From the NCBI GenBank assembly GCA_017618215.1, contig JAFZUQ010000003.1:1-64000 (forward strand): a stretch of 64,000 nt of DNA, in the 5' to 3' direction. Every line of letters begins with the position of its first letter. Position 1 is the first letter of the stretch. The notes below the pieces were generated by a model that saw nothing but the letters and a program-made list of their open reading frames with translations, made no database searches and was not told the origin of the DNA. Positions 33,178-41,938 of this stretch are shown here, piece after piece. The DNA comes from Elusimicrobiaceae bacterium (lineage in GTDB: Bacteria; Elusimicrobiota; Elusimicrobia; Elusimicrobiales; Elusimicrobiaceae). A program made the translations under genes and the position numbers.

Positions 33178-34333
33178 TTTGCGCCTCAGTCTTTTGTGTA
33201 TCTTGCGTTGTTTCGGTTACGGCAGTATTTACACTGTGTTTTCTAAGGCGGCCGATATCTTGGTAAGTTGCAAATAAAACAAGCCCGATTAGAATGAAAG
33301 CACCAACACCGCAAGCATTATTTAAGGTTTTTTCCGTCGGGCGTTTGCCTGTAATTGCCTCAAGTATAAAAAAGCAAATATGCCCGCCGTCTAAAATTGG
33401 TATAGGGAACAAATTAAACATACCGATAGCTACTGAAATTAAGGCAATTAAAAAGAAATAATCTTCCGCACCGTTGTGTACGCCTTTGCCGACGAGTTCA
33501 AAAATACCGATAGGGCCGGCCATATCAGGTGCTTGTTTGTGATAGATTTTTTCGGCAATAGTTTTTAAGGAAAGTGCTGTCCAATAATAGCATTGGTAAG
33601 CAGCCATGCCTACGCTCTTAAAAATGCCGACTTTTTCATAAGTTGGCTCAACAACAATGCCGAGCTTTTTGCTTTCGTCAAATACTATATTTACAGATGT
33701 CTGTATGCCTTCTCTTTCATAGGTTACGTCAACTGCAGGTAAATTTTCTTTATTTGCTTGATCAAGGGCAAGCAATAAATCTTTCCAATTCGCAATACTG
33801 TTATTATTAATCTTGGTGATATTATCTCCTGCAAGTAAACCGGCGGTTGCAGCAGGGTAGCCTTCTTTAACTTCACCTAAAATTGACGGTACTTTCCCCG
33901 GGTTTGTTACAGGCATACCCATAAAAAGTATTACAAAAAAGAAAATTACAAAAGCAAGTACATAGTTCATACCTGCACCGGCAAAAACCATAATTGAGCG
34001 CGCCCACCAAGGTTTTGCGGCAAATTCGTCGTCAGATTTTATTTCTACTTCCCTAAAATAAGCTTCCCCCGCCGGTTTAACATAACCGCCCAAAGGAATT
34101 GCGCGGAGTGAAAATATTGTTTCCTTTTTTCCCTTCCACTGTTTTAAAAGTTTACCAAAACCGATGGAAAATTCTTCCACTCTGATACCTAGCAAGCGGC
34201 ATGCAATAAAATGCCCCCATTCATGCACGATAACGACCAAGCCCAAAGCAAAGACTATACCGAAAATTGACACTAATGTATGCCAACTGAAAAGCCATAA
34301 AATTTTAGCCCAAATTAGATTTAAAAATTCCAT
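33170..34333 (-). CDS. rseP: Site-2 intramembrane zinc protease RseP
   Basis: 387 residues. The membrane zinc site H37-EWG-H41 lies in the first helix region. A PDZ-like domain covers about 145-235, and the second signature NLFPIPILDGGH (about 310-321) is in the C-terminal helices. RseP cleaves regulatory proteins and leftover signal peptides inside the membrane, and controls envelope-stress sigma factors in Gram-negative bacteria. dxr, its common neighbour, is not here, but the next gene downstream is ispG. The promoter has an extended -10 (34370-34378). Confidence 0.94.
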   Translation of the reverse strand: MEFLNLIWAKILWLFSWHTLVSIFGIVFALGLVVIVHEWGHFIACRLLGIRVEEFSIGFGKLLKQWKGKKETIFSLRAIPLGGYVKPAGEAYFREVEIKSDDEFAAKPWWARSIMVFAGAGMNYVLAFVIFFFVILFMGMPVTNPGKVPSILGEVKEGYPAATAGLLAGDNITKINNNSIANWKDLLLALDQANKENLPAVDVTYEREGIQTSVNIVFDESKKLGIVVEPTYEKVGIFKSVGMAAYQCYYWTALSLKTIAEKIYHKQAPDMAGPIGIFELVGKGVHNGAEDYFFLIALISVAIGMFNLFPIPILDGGHICFFILEAITGKRPTEKTLNNACGVGAFILIGLVLFATYQDIGRLRKHSVNTAVTETTQDTQKTEAQND

Positions 34334-34369
34334 AATTTATACACTTCCTTATATTTCACATTTAAGTAT

Positions 34370-34378
34370 ATTATACCA
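34370..34378 (-). promoter_or_regulatory. Extended -10 promoter of rseP-ispG-proS
   Basis: On the minus strand TGGTATAAT, an extended -10, ends at 34370. There is no good -35. The leader is about 30 bases with AAGGAAGTG ahead of the rseP ATG. Confidence 0.5.
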
Positions 34379-34391
34379 ATTATGGAGAGAA

Positions 34392-34424
34392 CAAAAAACC
34401 CGCGCTTATAAAATCAAGCGCGGG
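34392..34424 (-). terminator. Terminator of the secreted-protein gene at 34451
   Basis: CCCGCGCTT (34399-34407) pairs with AAGCGCGGG (34416-34424). On the minus strand the stem is followed by TTTTTTG. Confidence 0.8.
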
Positions 34425-34450
34425 GGTTTAAACTTTCTAGCAAACATTTT

Positions 34451-35296
34451 TTAGTGAAACCATTCGTTCCATTTTTTATCTCGTGCTTTTTTTCTTTCTT
34501 GCTTTTTCTTTTCTTTCTCTTTTTTCTCTATAGCTTTTTTCTTTTCTTTTTCTTTTTTTGCTTTGTATTTATCTAAAAATTCTTGTGCAGATTTTTCATT
34601 TTCAAAAACTGTATTTGTTAAATCTTTAAAAATGGAATCATTGTATATAATCCCAAATTTACGGTGCTTACCTATTATTTTAAGCCTAGATTTTAACTTA
34701 TACTTTTCTGATACAAAAGAATAAAGAGGATACCAATGTTTTTCATCAAAAATATCATATTCAAGATATGCATTTATACCACATTCATAGTGGCCTTCAC
34801 CGGGTGTAAATTGACCCTTAAAAGTCTCCCACGCTCTTGTACCTCCATATGAATCTTTAAATGCTTTAAGAACCCCCACAAGAGGGCCGGGAATATGCTC
34901 AATTTCTTCTTTTTTTAGATTTACAATCCATATTCCATTGGGATAATAATGATTAATCAATCCAATAATTGATGAAGAGGGATAGAAACCGGTTAAAGCT
35001 AATTCAAATATTACTTCATCATCAGCGTCTTTCCAAATCACGAATTGTCCAAGAAGATTGGCTTTTGAAGCTTTATACTCTCTTTCCTCATACAGTATCT
35101 TTCCTAACTTCTCATTACCGCCGCAGAAAGCTATATATTCTTGAAGAATTTTATTTGAATTCTCTTTGGCTACTTGAGTTTCCACTTCTGCTTTAACTGT
35201 TGTTGCAATTTCCTCTTTTAAATTAGTATCGGTTTCCGCATAAACCAGCGTAACCAAGAATAAAACTACAAGTAAACCTAATATTAATTTTTTCAT
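34451..35296 (-). CDS. Secreted protein of unknown function with Lys/Glu-rich tail
   Basis: 281 residues with a signal peptide (MKKLILGLLVVLFLVTLVYAE). The middle part (about 45-235) is a globular mix with several Trp and Tyr residues and no motif I know. The last 45 residues are almost wholly Lys and Glu, a strongly charged helix. It is a single-gene unit with GGGAGG before the ATG, its own terminator, and the TAGGTC-box promoter shared with the genes at 167 and 61386. It lies upstream of rseP, but a terminator separates them. Function unknown. Confidence 0.75.
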   Translation of the reverse strand: MKKLILGLLVVLFLVTLVYAETDTNLKEEIATTVKAEVETQVAKENSNKILQEYIAFCGGNEKLGKILYEEREYKASKANLLGQFVIWKDADDEVIFELALTGFYPSSSIIGLINHYYPNGIWIVNLKKEEIEHIPGPLVGVLKAFKDSYGGTRAWETFKGQFTPGEGHYECGINAYLEYDIFDEKHWYPLYSFVSEKYKLKSRLKIIGKHRKFGIIYNDSIFKDLTNTVFENEKSAQEFLDKYKAKKEKEKKKAIEKKEKEKKKQERKKARDKKWNEWFH

Positions 35297-35326
35297 AAGA
35301 TCCTCCCTTTGTTTGATCTTACTAGT

Positions 35327-35414
35327 AGTTTAAAGGATATACCTATAACAAACAAGGGTATTTGGACCTATTTTAAAAAGCATTTAGTCCTACATAAAAG
35401 TACCAAAAGACCTA
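35327..35414 (-). promoter_or_regulatory. TAGGTC-box promoter of the gene starting at 35296
   Basis: On the minus strand the -35 is TTGTTT (35355-35350) and the -10 is TAAACT (35332-35327), spacer 17. The box TAGGTCCAAATACCC starts at 35370, 15 bases upstream of the -35. Two more copies, TAGGAC (35392) and TAGGTC (35414), lie at exact 22-base steps. Confidence 0.7.
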
Positions 35415-35419
35415 TAAAA

Positions 35420-35447
35420 AAAAAACCGCGCTTTTGTGAGCGCGGGT
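35420..35447 (-). terminator. Terminator of fba
   Basis: CCGCGCT (35426-35432) and AGCGCGG (35439-35445) form the stem. On the minus strand a long T run follows. It abuts the TAGGTC boxes of the next gene. Confidence 0.8.
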
Positions 35448-35468
35448 TTAAATTACCTAAAGCAAATA

Positions 35469-36443
35469 TTAATATCTGCCGGCGGAGCCTAAAACATTTT
35501 CATTTTTGGCTTTGTACATGGCAATTAAGTCTGTACGGGCTGGGCCTAAATATTTGCGTGGGTCAAATTCAGCAGGATGTTCTGCAAAGACCTTTCTAAT
35601 AGCAGCGGTCATAACCAGGCGGCCATCGCTGTCAACATTGATTTTGCAAACTGCGCTCTTTGCGGCTTTCCTTAATTGTTCTTCAGGTACGCCGACTGCG
35701 TTTTCAAGTTTACCGCCGTATTTGTTGATGGTGGCAACTGCCGCTTGGTCAACGCTTGAAGCACCATGTAATACGATTGGGAAACCGGGCAAGCGTTTTT
35801 CAACTTCTGCCAAAATATCAAAACGGAGTGGTGGAACGCTTTCACCAGGTTTAACTTTAAATTTATAAGCACCGTGGCTTGTGCCGATAGAAATTGCCAA
35901 AGAATCTACCCCTGTTCTTTTAACAAAATCTTCTACCATGGCAGGGTCTGTATAAGTATGATGTTCGGCAGAAACTTCATCTTCAATACCGGCTAAAACA
36001 CCGAGCTCACCTTCAACTGTAACATCAAATTGATGTGCATATTCAACAACTTTTTTGGTTAAGGCAACGTTTTCTTCATATGGTAAAGCGGAACCGTCAA
36101 TCATTACTGATGAGAAACCTGAATCAATGCAATCTTTGCAAAGTTCAAAGCTGTCACCGTGGTCCAAGTGCAAAGCAACAGGAACGGGGTTACCTAAAGT
36201 TTTCATCATTTCAATTGCGCCGCGGCCCATATAGCGGAGCAAAGTTGCATCTGCATATTTTCTTGCCCCTTTTGAAACCTGTAAAATTACAGGGGAGCGG
36301 CTTTCCGTGCAAGCGGTGATGATTGCTTGGAGTTGCTCCATATTATTAAAATTGTAAGCTGGTACTGCATAACCTTCTTTCATGGCTTTGGCAAACATTT
36401 CCCTTGTGTTGACAAAACCGAGTTCTTTATAAGATACTGCCAT
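35469..36443 (-). CDS. fba: Class II fructose-bisphosphate aldolase
   Basis: 324 residues from the ATG at 36443, which has GGAGG eight bases upstream; the frame opens five codons earlier without one. Catalytic Asp94 and zinc ligand His95 lie in LHLDHGD. GTSHGAYKF and VLHGASSV, with other zinc and phosphate ligands, follow. The enzyme splits fructose 1,6-bisphosphate into dihydroxyacetone phosphate and glyceraldehyde 3-phosphate. It runs divergently from a nitroreductase gene, over a shared palindrome. pgk and gap are elsewhere in the window. Confidence 0.95.
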   Translation of the reverse strand: MAVSYKELGFVNTREMFAKAMKEGYAVPAYNFNNMEQLQAIITACTESRSPVILQVSKGARKYADATLLRYMGRGAIEMMKTLGNPVPVALHLDHGDSFELCKDCIDSGFSSVMIDGSALPYEENVALTKKVVEYAHQFDVTVEGELGVLAGIEDEVSAEHHTYTDPAMVEDFVKRTGVDSLAISIGTSHGAYKFKVKPGESVPPLRFDILAEVEKRLPGFPIVLHGASSVDQAAVATINKYGGKLENAVGVPEEQLRKAAKSAVCKINVDSDGRLVMTAAIRKVFAEHPAEFDPRKYLGPARTDLIAMYKAKNENVLGSAGRY

Positions 36444-36472
36444 AAAAAAAACCTCCATTTTTAGTTTTTTAT

Positions 36473-36482
36473 ATTGTACAAT
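36473..36482. promoter_or_regulatory. Palindrome in the divergent fba / nitroreductase promoter region
   Basis: ATTGTACAAT is a perfect 10-bp palindrome. Read on the minus strand it contains the TACAAT -10 of fba. On the plus strand TTGTAC followed 17 bases later by GAAAAT could serve the nitroreductase gene. A regulator binding here could control both. Confidence 0.35.
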
Positions 36483-36527
36483 TTTTAAAGAGGGATGAAA
36501 ATAGGTTTTTAAAAGGAGCGTAAATTT

Positions 36528-37079
36528 ATGGAATTAGATAAAGTTATAAAATTACGTCATTCAGTCAGACAGTTCTCAAATAAAGAAGTTAAAATGAAAG
36601 ATATTTTAGCCTGCCTTGGGGCCGCGCGTCTTGCACCAAGTGCTTGCAACAGCCAACCTACACATTTCGTGATTTTAAATGATAAGGAAATCAAAGAAGA
36701 TTTTGCAAATACAGTTTTTTCAGGAAGATTTTTACCTTGCAGATTTTTTAAAAATGCACCTGTTTTAGTTGCTGTTTGCGTTAAGCAAAATGCTAATTTA
36801 ACCGTCAAAGCAGGGCAAAAAATTGCAGGCCGCCCGTTTTATATAACGGACCATGCAATAGCTACCGAACATTTCGTTTTAAAGGCAACCGAACTTGGCC
36901 TCGGTACTTGTTGGGTAGGTTGGTTTAGTTCGCAAAAAGCACAGGAATTTTTAAAAACACCTAAAGATGTGGAAGTGCATACAGTAATTGCATTAGGTTA
37001 TCCAAAGGAAAAATTAAAACCAACAAAACACACACGTAAAGATATAAAAGAAATTTATTCTTTAAACGCATATAAATAG
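36528..37079 (+). CDS. Nitroreductase-family flavoprotein
   Basis: 183 residues. RHSVRQFSNKEV (about 10-21) is the FMN-binding start of the nitroreductase fold, and APSACNSQPTHFVIL (about 36-50) and LGLGTCWVGWF (about 120-130) are other typical segments. These enzymes reduce nitro compounds, quinones or flavins with NAD(P)H; the natural substrate is unclear. AAAGGAG stands before the ATG. Divergent from fba and followed by a plus-strand block of genes. Confidence 0.88.
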   Translation: MELDKVIKLRHSVRQFSNKEVKMKDILACLGAARLAPSACNSQPTHFVILNDKEIKEDFANTVFSGRFLPCRFFKNAPVLVAVCVKQNANLTVKAGQKIAGRPFYITDHAIATEHFVLKATELGLGTCWVGWFSSQKAQEFLKTPKDVEVHTVIALGYPKEKLKPTKHTRKDIKEIYSLNAYK

Positions 37080-37090
37080 GAGGCCCCGAA

Positions 37091-38170
37091 ATGTTTTTCC
37101 AAAAACCTATAAATGAATTGACTTTTGAGGATGTCCGCAACTTTTTAAAACAAGGCGTGCCGGAAAATACTATGCTTGATTATAAACTTTTGTTACCTAA
37201 AAATAATGAAAAGTTTGCCAAAACTATTGCTGCTTTTGCGAATTCTTTAGGCGGTACAATTGTAATAGGTGTAAAAGACGAACACGATAAACCAAAACCG
37301 CCTTTTAACGGCGTACCCGTTAATGTTAAGATACGCGGGCAAATTGAAAGCATTATCCAAAATTATATTGACCCTGTTGTTTTTGTCGATATCGCAACTT
37401 GTAAGAACCCCAAAAATGGTAATATGTTTGTCGTGGTAAATATTCCGCAAAGTAACTTGACGCCGCACCTTGTCGGGCATTTAAAAAGGGCTTATGTTCG
37501 TACAGGACAAGCCTCAAAACCGGAGACGATTGTCCACCCAAATAATTTACCTTGGTTGCTTGATAACCGCCGTAAAAGTAATAATTTACGACATATTTTA
37601 ATTGATAAGGGTGAAGCCCATTTTGATAATTATTTGCGTTCGCTTTCCAAAGATCCGGCTGATGTGCGCGGTGTTTGCACTTTGCTTTTGACGCCGCTTT
37701 ATCCGCAAGAGCCGTTAAGGGGCTATAAAGATTTGCCGACGATAGCACGCAAAATCGGCCTAAACGGAACTTTTAATACGGTGCAAGATGGGCTTATTTT
37801 GCAAATTTCAAAACAAAGTACTTTGGAAATAAATTCTTATGGGCTTGTTATGTATCGTGCTGTCTTGGAACAGGGCGGTACTTTTGACTATCAACGCTTT
37901 ACAGAAGAAGCCGCTAGTACCTTAAAAATTGCATCTGAATTTTATAAAGAACTTAATTTTATCAGCCCGCTTTTGATGCGTGTTAAACTTGCAAAAGTGA
38001 GAGGTTGCATAATTAAAATTGCAGCACAGAAAAAGCAAATTATTGAAGATTATATCAGGCTTGAAAAGCAAATTTATCCTCTTGTTTTGCAAACCGGTTT
38101 GGCAGATTTTGCCCGTAATGTTTTAGAGGAAGTTTCATGGGCTTTAAATTTAATGCCGGATTATTTGTAA
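37091..38170 (+). CDS. AlbA_2 (Schlafen-type) domain protein
   Basis: 359 residues. The first 130 match the AlbA_2 domain: ENTMLDYKLLLPKNN, FAKTIAAFANSLGGTIVIGV and the FVVVNIP strand, the fold also called divergent AAA-4 or Schlafen AlbA_2, which often binds nucleic acids. The C-terminal two thirds (about 160-359) is helical and I do not recognise it. AGGAGG precedes the ATG, 12 bases after the nitroreductase stop. Such proteins are often transcriptional regulators or defence-related; here there is no other defence gene nearby, so a regulator is the simpler idea. Confidence 0.75.
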   Translation: MFFQKPINELTFEDVRNFLKQGVPENTMLDYKLLLPKNNEKFAKTIAAFANSLGGTIVIGVKDEHDKPKPPFNGVPVNVKIRGQIESIIQNYIDPVVFVDIATCKNPKNGNMFVVVNIPQSNLTPHLVGHLKRAYVRTGQASKPETIVHPNNLPWLLDNRRKSNNLRHILIDKGEAHFDNYLRSLSKDPADVRGVCTLLLTPLYPQEPLRGYKDLPTIARKIGLNGTFNTVQDGLILQISKQSTLEINSYGLVMYRAVLEQGGTFDYQRFTEEAASTLKIASEFYKELNFISPLLMRVKLAKVRGCIIKIAAQKKQIIEDYIRLEKQIYPLVLQTGLADFARNVLEEVSWALNLMPDYL

Positions 38171-38205
38171 AAGTGTATAAATTTTTTATTTAACTAATAA
38201 TTTAA

Positions 38206-38211
38206 TATAAT
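38206..38211 (+). promoter_or_regulatory. -10 element, probable leaderless start of the MgtE_N/CBS gene
   Basis: TATAAT (38206-38211) is followed after six bases by the ATG at 38218, so transcription would begin at the start codon. The -35 region (TTTTTA, 38183) is weak. No ribosome-binding site is seen. Confidence 0.45.
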
Positions 38212-38217
38212 AGAGAT

Positions 38218-38976
38218 ATGTTCGACAACAATTTTCATAAAGTGTCAGGCGCCCAAATACTGGCGTCATATATCAAAGATTCTCCTCAAAAAGCTGCTTT
38301 GGCTTTGCAAAGTGTATCTTTGAGTGAGGCTGTATTTTGGTTGTCTTCCTTAACTTTAGCGGACTTAACTTCAGTATTAAATTTTATGGAAGTTAAAAAA
38401 GCGGCAGTAATTTTGCGCCGCCTGCCTTTAAAACAAGGTGCTCGCACTTTACTTAATTTAAACCCACAAAAAGCCGGGGAAGTTTTAAAATATGTTCCCC
38501 CTTTCTATAAAAAACGTTTGGAAGGCGAACTTTCACCTGAGGAATTAAAAGTCTTTAATGAGGCAAAACTTGCCCCCAAAAACAGTATAGCAAGCATAAT
38601 AAAACCGGCAATTTTAACTTTTAAAACAGATGTTAAAATTGAGGAAGTTTTGCAAAAAATCAAAACTTTACCCAAAAATAAAATACCGCAAAATATTTAT
38701 ATTTTAGACAAACAAAGCCGCCTTTGCGGAATTTTAAAAACCACCGCTTTGGCGATATTACCTCTGAACAGTTCTTGCGGCAGTACTATGGAAAAGCCGA
38801 CAATGACAATAAATCTTGAAGCCGGTTTTAAAAAAGCAAAACAAATTTTAACACAAAATAAAATTTCAAATTTGCCCGTAGTAAATAAAGAAAATATTTT
38901 GTGCGGAGAACTCTCTTTATGGGATTTCCCGCAGGCAAAATCTTATATTAAGAGGTTATTATGCAAATTAAAGTAA
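38218..38976 (+). CDS. Soluble MgtE_N-like and CBS-domain protein
   Basis: 252 residues. The first 110 resemble the cytosolic MgtE N-terminal superhelix, with repeats such as LNFMEVKKAAVILRRLPLKQG. The rest (about 130-250) is a pair of CBS-like units, each ending in a hydrophobic strand such as ISNLPVVN. The transmembrane magnesium-channel domain of MgtE is absent, so it is not a transporter by itself. It overlaps dut by 16 bases. A stand-alone sensor or regulator of ion or nucleotide level is possible; this is inference. Confidence 0.7.
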   Translation: MFDNNFHKVSGAQILASYIKDSPQKAALALQSVSLSEAVFWLSSLTLADLTSVLNFMEVKKAAVILRRLPLKQGARTLLNLNPQKAGEVLKYVPPFYKKRLEGELSPEELKVFNEAKLAPKNSIASIIKPAILTFKTDVKIEEVLQKIKTLPKNKIPQNIYILDKQSRLCGILKTTALAILPLNSSCGSTMEKPTMTINLEAGFKKAKQILTQNKISNLPVVNKENILCGELSLWDFPQAKSYIKRLLCKLK

Positions 38977-39380
38977 AAAGGCTTGATAAAAATGCTAAAC
39001 TCCCGGTACGCGCGCATGCAACTGATTCCGGTGCCGATATGTTTGCCTTGCATAAAACCGTTTTGCCACCGCACCAAATAACCAAAGTGCAAACAGGTAT
39101 TGCTGTTGAACTTCCCGAAGGTACAAGTGGCTGTGTTTGGGGCAAAAGCTCCGTTGAGAGCAAAGGCATAAAAGTTATGGCAGGTTTAATAGATTGCACT
39201 TATCGCGGAGAAGTTTTAATTTGCATGTACAATTTAAATGATACACCTTTTACTTTTGAAGAAGGCCAGAAAGTTGCCCAACTTGTAGTTTTACCTACCG
39301 CTTACCCAAGTTTTATTGAGGGCGAAATTACAGAAACCGAACGCGGTGCGGGCGGTTTTGGCTCAACAGGAACGAAATGA
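38961..39380 (+). CDS. dut: dUTP pyrophosphatase
   Basis: 139 residues with the trimeric dUTPase motifs in order: ATDSGADMFALH (1), WGKSSVESKGI (2), GLIDCTYRGEV (3), and the C-terminal TERGAGGFGSTG (5). Motif 3 has Cys-Thr where most enzymes have Asp-Asp/Ser, but the key Asp and Tyr are kept. The enzyme hydrolyses dUTP to dUMP, keeping uracil out of DNA. AGAGG precedes the ATG inside the preceding gene. A four-base overlap links it to the flavoprotein downstream. Confidence 0.93.
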   Translation: MQIKVKRLDKNAKLPVRAHATDSGADMFALHKTVLPPHQITKVQTGIAVELPEGTSGCVWGKSSVESKGIKVMAGLIDCTYRGEVLICMYNLNDTPFTFEEGQKVAQLVVLPTAYPSFIEGEITETERGAGGFGSTGTK

Positions 39381-40603
39381 GGGAAGAAAGTTCTGATATT
39401 TTAATAATAGGTGCCGGCGCAAGTGCGCTTGCTTGTGCAGCCGAACTTGCCCCAATAGCAAAAAAACAAAACAAAAAAATTCTAATACTTGAAGCACAAA
39501 AAGTTTGTGCGCGTAAAATTTTAATAAGCGGTAACGGGCGTTGCAATTTCACAAATATCGCCGCCGCACCTGATAAATATTACGGTGACAAAAACTTTAT
39601 AACAGAAATTCTAAAACAATTCCCCCCAACAGAATGCCTTAAATTTTTTGATAAACTCGGCCTCAAATATATTAACGAAAACGGGCGCTATTTTCCGATA
39701 GCAGGCAAAGCCAGCGCAGTTAAAGAATGCTTTTTAAATTGGCTTGAAAATTACGGTGTTCAAATTTTAGAAGGTCAAACCGCAACACAAATTAAACGCA
39801 ATAAAAATTTGTGGGAAGTAAAAACGCAAGACAGTATTTTTAAAACAAAATTTTTGGTATTGGCTTGCGGTTCAAAAGCATATCCTCAAATAAGCGGAAC
39901 AGACCTTGGTTATACGCTTGCACGTCAGGCCGGGCATAAAATAAAAACACCGGCACCGGCATTATTTGGTTTTGATTTACAGGAAAAGAAGGCTTTAATA
40001 CGAATAGCCGGAATCAAAATGCAAGCACGCGTTTGGCTCGAAAATTATCCAAAAAATCAACAGACAGATGAAATAACTTTTACCTCGCGCGGTGTAAACG
40101 GCAATAATATTTTGACTTTGAGCCGCAATGCCAAACCCGGCAGCAAGTTATTTATTGACTTCCTACCACAGTTTACTGACATAGAATTAACAAAATATTT
40201 ACAAGATCGTGCGAAACAATTCCCTAATTTAAAAACAAAGGCTTTGCTTAGCGGAATTTTGCCGGATAGCCTTATAAATTTGCTCATTGATTTTGCACAC
40301 TTGCGTAAAAATAATAGATTGATTGACTTAACCCCCTCTAATTTTGCTAAAATAAAGGAAAAGCTTGAGGCTTGGCCTTTTACCGTTGCGGGTATTCGGC
40401 CATTTGAAGAAGCGTATTCCGCCACAGGCGGTGTTTTGACAAGTGAAGTTAATGCCGCTACTTTACGTTCGAAGTGTGCAAACAATTTGTTTATCATTGG
40501 CGAACTTTTGGATATAGATGCTTTTTGCGGCGGTTACAGTTTACATTTTGCTTTTGCAACAGGAATTTCGGCAGCAAAAAATATAGGAGATAATTTATGC
40601 TAG
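39377..40603 (+). CDS. HI0933/YhiN-family flavoprotein
   Basis: 408 residues. The N-terminal FAD loop is ILIIGAGASALACAAELA (about 8-25). Then come GNGRCNFTNI, a SGTDLGYTLARQAGHKI segment and the C-terminal ATGGVLTSEV and GELLDIDAFCGGYSLHFAF, the signatures of the HI0933 (YhiN) family. These are predicted FAD-dependent oxidoreductases of poorly known function, some of which reduce double bonds. Overlaps dut by four bases and the next gene by seven. Confidence 0.88.
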   Translation: MREESSDILIIGAGASALACAAELAPIAKKQNKKILILEAQKVCARKILISGNGRCNFTNIAAAPDKYYGDKNFITEILKQFPPTECLKFFDKLGLKYINENGRYFPIAGKASAVKECFLNWLENYGVQILEGQTATQIKRNKNLWEVKTQDSIFKTKFLVLACGSKAYPQISGTDLGYTLARQAGHKIKTPAPALFGFDLQEKKALIRIAGIKMQARVWLENYPKNQQTDEITFTSRGVNGNNILTLSRNAKPGSKLFIDFLPQFTDIELTKYLQDRAKQFPNLKTKALLSGILPDSLINLLIDFAHLRKNNRLIDLTPSNFAKIKEKLEAWPFTVAGIRPFEEAYSATGGVLTSEVNAATLRSKCANNLFIIGELLDIDAFCGGYSLHFAFATGISAAKNIGDNLC

Positions 40604-41283
40604 ATTTAATTATTCGTAAAACAAGTAATATTTTAGGTGATGAAAAAGCCAAATTTTTAAGGACCTATTTTTATAAGGAAAAAGAGGTCTATACCGAAAA
40701 ACTAGATGCAAACCTTGATATTGTTGAGACGAAAGGTACTTTACCTGACGGTCTTGTTCGCGAATATTTTCCAAGTGGCTTAACTTATTTCGAGTGCCCT
40801 TTCAGAGACGGTAAAAGGCATGGCAAAAGCAAAATATTTTTTGAATCGGGCAAATTAAATGTTGAAAAGTTTTATAAAAACGGTTTACTTGACGGCCCTG
40901 CCTGTGTATTTTACCCTACAGGCCGAATGTATGAAGAATTTTATTATGTCAATGATGTGGAAGATGGCAGACGCCTTAAATATTATCCAAGTGGACGCAT
41001 AATGGAAGTCTCTGAATATAAAAATGGTAATTTGGAAGGCACTTGCAAAACTTATGATGAAGAAGGTAATATCAAAACCGAGTGTATGTATAAAGAAAAT
41101 ATGATTGTCGGTGATAAAATTACCTATCATCCAAACGGTACTATTGCCATGGTTTCCCCTTATCAAAACGGGAAAGCAAACGGCATAACAAAGAAATACT
41201 CCCCAAGCGGTGAACTTCAAGAAGAATGGGTTTTTGAAGACGGACAACTGAAAGCCAAAAAAGATTTTACTTTAGGAAAATAA
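40597..41283 (+). CDS. MORN-variant repeat protein
   Basis: 228 residues made of tandem units of about 22-25 residues of the MORN-variant type, for example YYPSGRIMEVSEYKNGNLEG and YHPNGTIAMVSPYQNGKANG. The first 45 residues are non-repetitive. There is no signal peptide, so it is probably cytoplasmic. Similar repeats occur in toxin-antitoxin-linked and membrane-associated proteins, usually as binding platforms. Its position at the end of the dut-flavoprotein operon suggests co-expression but not a function. Confidence 0.8.
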   Translation: MLDLIIRKTSNILGDEKAKFLRTYFYKEKEVYTEKLDANLDIVETKGTLPDGLVREYFPSGLTYFECPFRDGKRHGKSKIFFESGKLNVEKFYKNGLLDGPACVFYPTGRMYEEFYYVNDVEDGRRLKYYPSGRIMEVSEYKNGNLEGTCKTYDEEGNIKTECMYKENMIVGDKITYHPNGTIAMVSPYQNGKANGITKKYSPSGELQEEWVFEDGQLKAKKDFTLGK

Positions 41284-41292
41284 AAATAATCA

Positions 41293-41919
41293 ATGGAAAA
41301 CATTGGAAATAAAGTTTTTGAGATAAAACACCCTTCATCAGGTTGTATATTCTTGCCTTTGGGTTTGTTAATGTTGGGGTTAATACTTATAATAGTATTA
41401 GCATCAATATCAAAACAAACATATTTAATTGGTATTTCTTTAATTTTAGTTTTATCTTGCTTAACGTACTTTTGTTTTTCAAGATGTTTTCCTAGGATAT
41501 CTATTGGGATCTATCCTACACATATCACTATAAACAATGTAAAATTTTTATGGTCAGATATAAAGCATATTACTTTCTACAAAGAACATAATTATACTCT
41601 AATTCAAATCGGCCTTAATAAAAGAAAATATATTCAACAAGTTATTATTTTATTAATACTGCTCATAATAGCTATATTTTTGACGATCATGACATTTACA
41701 GTTCCATATAATCCAAGCGGTAGAGTTGGTATGGTGTCTGGTCTTATTTTCTTTCTTCCTGCCATGTTTGGTATAAATATTTATAGACCTAGAAGTAGAG
41801 AAATTTCTATAGAATCTAAAGATTTAAAAGAAGTATTCTTTCTTACAAAACATTACGCTGATTTATATCATATACCTCTTGAAAATAAGATAAGTGACAA
41901 AACAAGGTTAGATTTGTAG
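41293..41919 (+). CDS. Small membrane protein with a PH-like domain
   Basis: 208 residues with two pairs of hydrophobic segments (about 18-36 and 38-57, then 115-135 and 140-160). Between them a WSDIKHITFYKEHNYTLIQI strand region (about 77-96) recalls the bacterial PH-like domains of STM3941-type proteins. More AT-rich than its neighbours. No ribosome-binding site; the start is the first ATG after the MORN gene, nine bases downstream. Function unknown. Confidence 0.6.
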   Translation: MENIGNKVFEIKHPSSGCIFLPLGLLMLGLILIIVLASISKQTYLIGISLILVLSCLTYFCFSRCFPRISIGIYPTHITINNVKFLWSDIKHITFYKEHNYTLIQIGLNKRKYIQQVIILLILLIIAIFLTIMTFTVPYNPSGRVGMVSGLIFFLPAMFGINIYRPRSREISIESKDLKEVFFLTKHYADLYHIPLENKISDKTRLDL

Positions 41920-41938
41920 CATATACTTTTTAGATATT

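Noticed and set aside
34451..35296. A direct functional link between this secreted gene and rseP
   Set aside because: A terminator with a T run separates them and each has its own promoter, so only adjacency remains.
37091..38170. Phage- or plasmid-defence locus around the AlbA_2 protein
   Set aside because: Its neighbours are housekeeping or redox genes and no nuclease, toxin or helicase partner is present.
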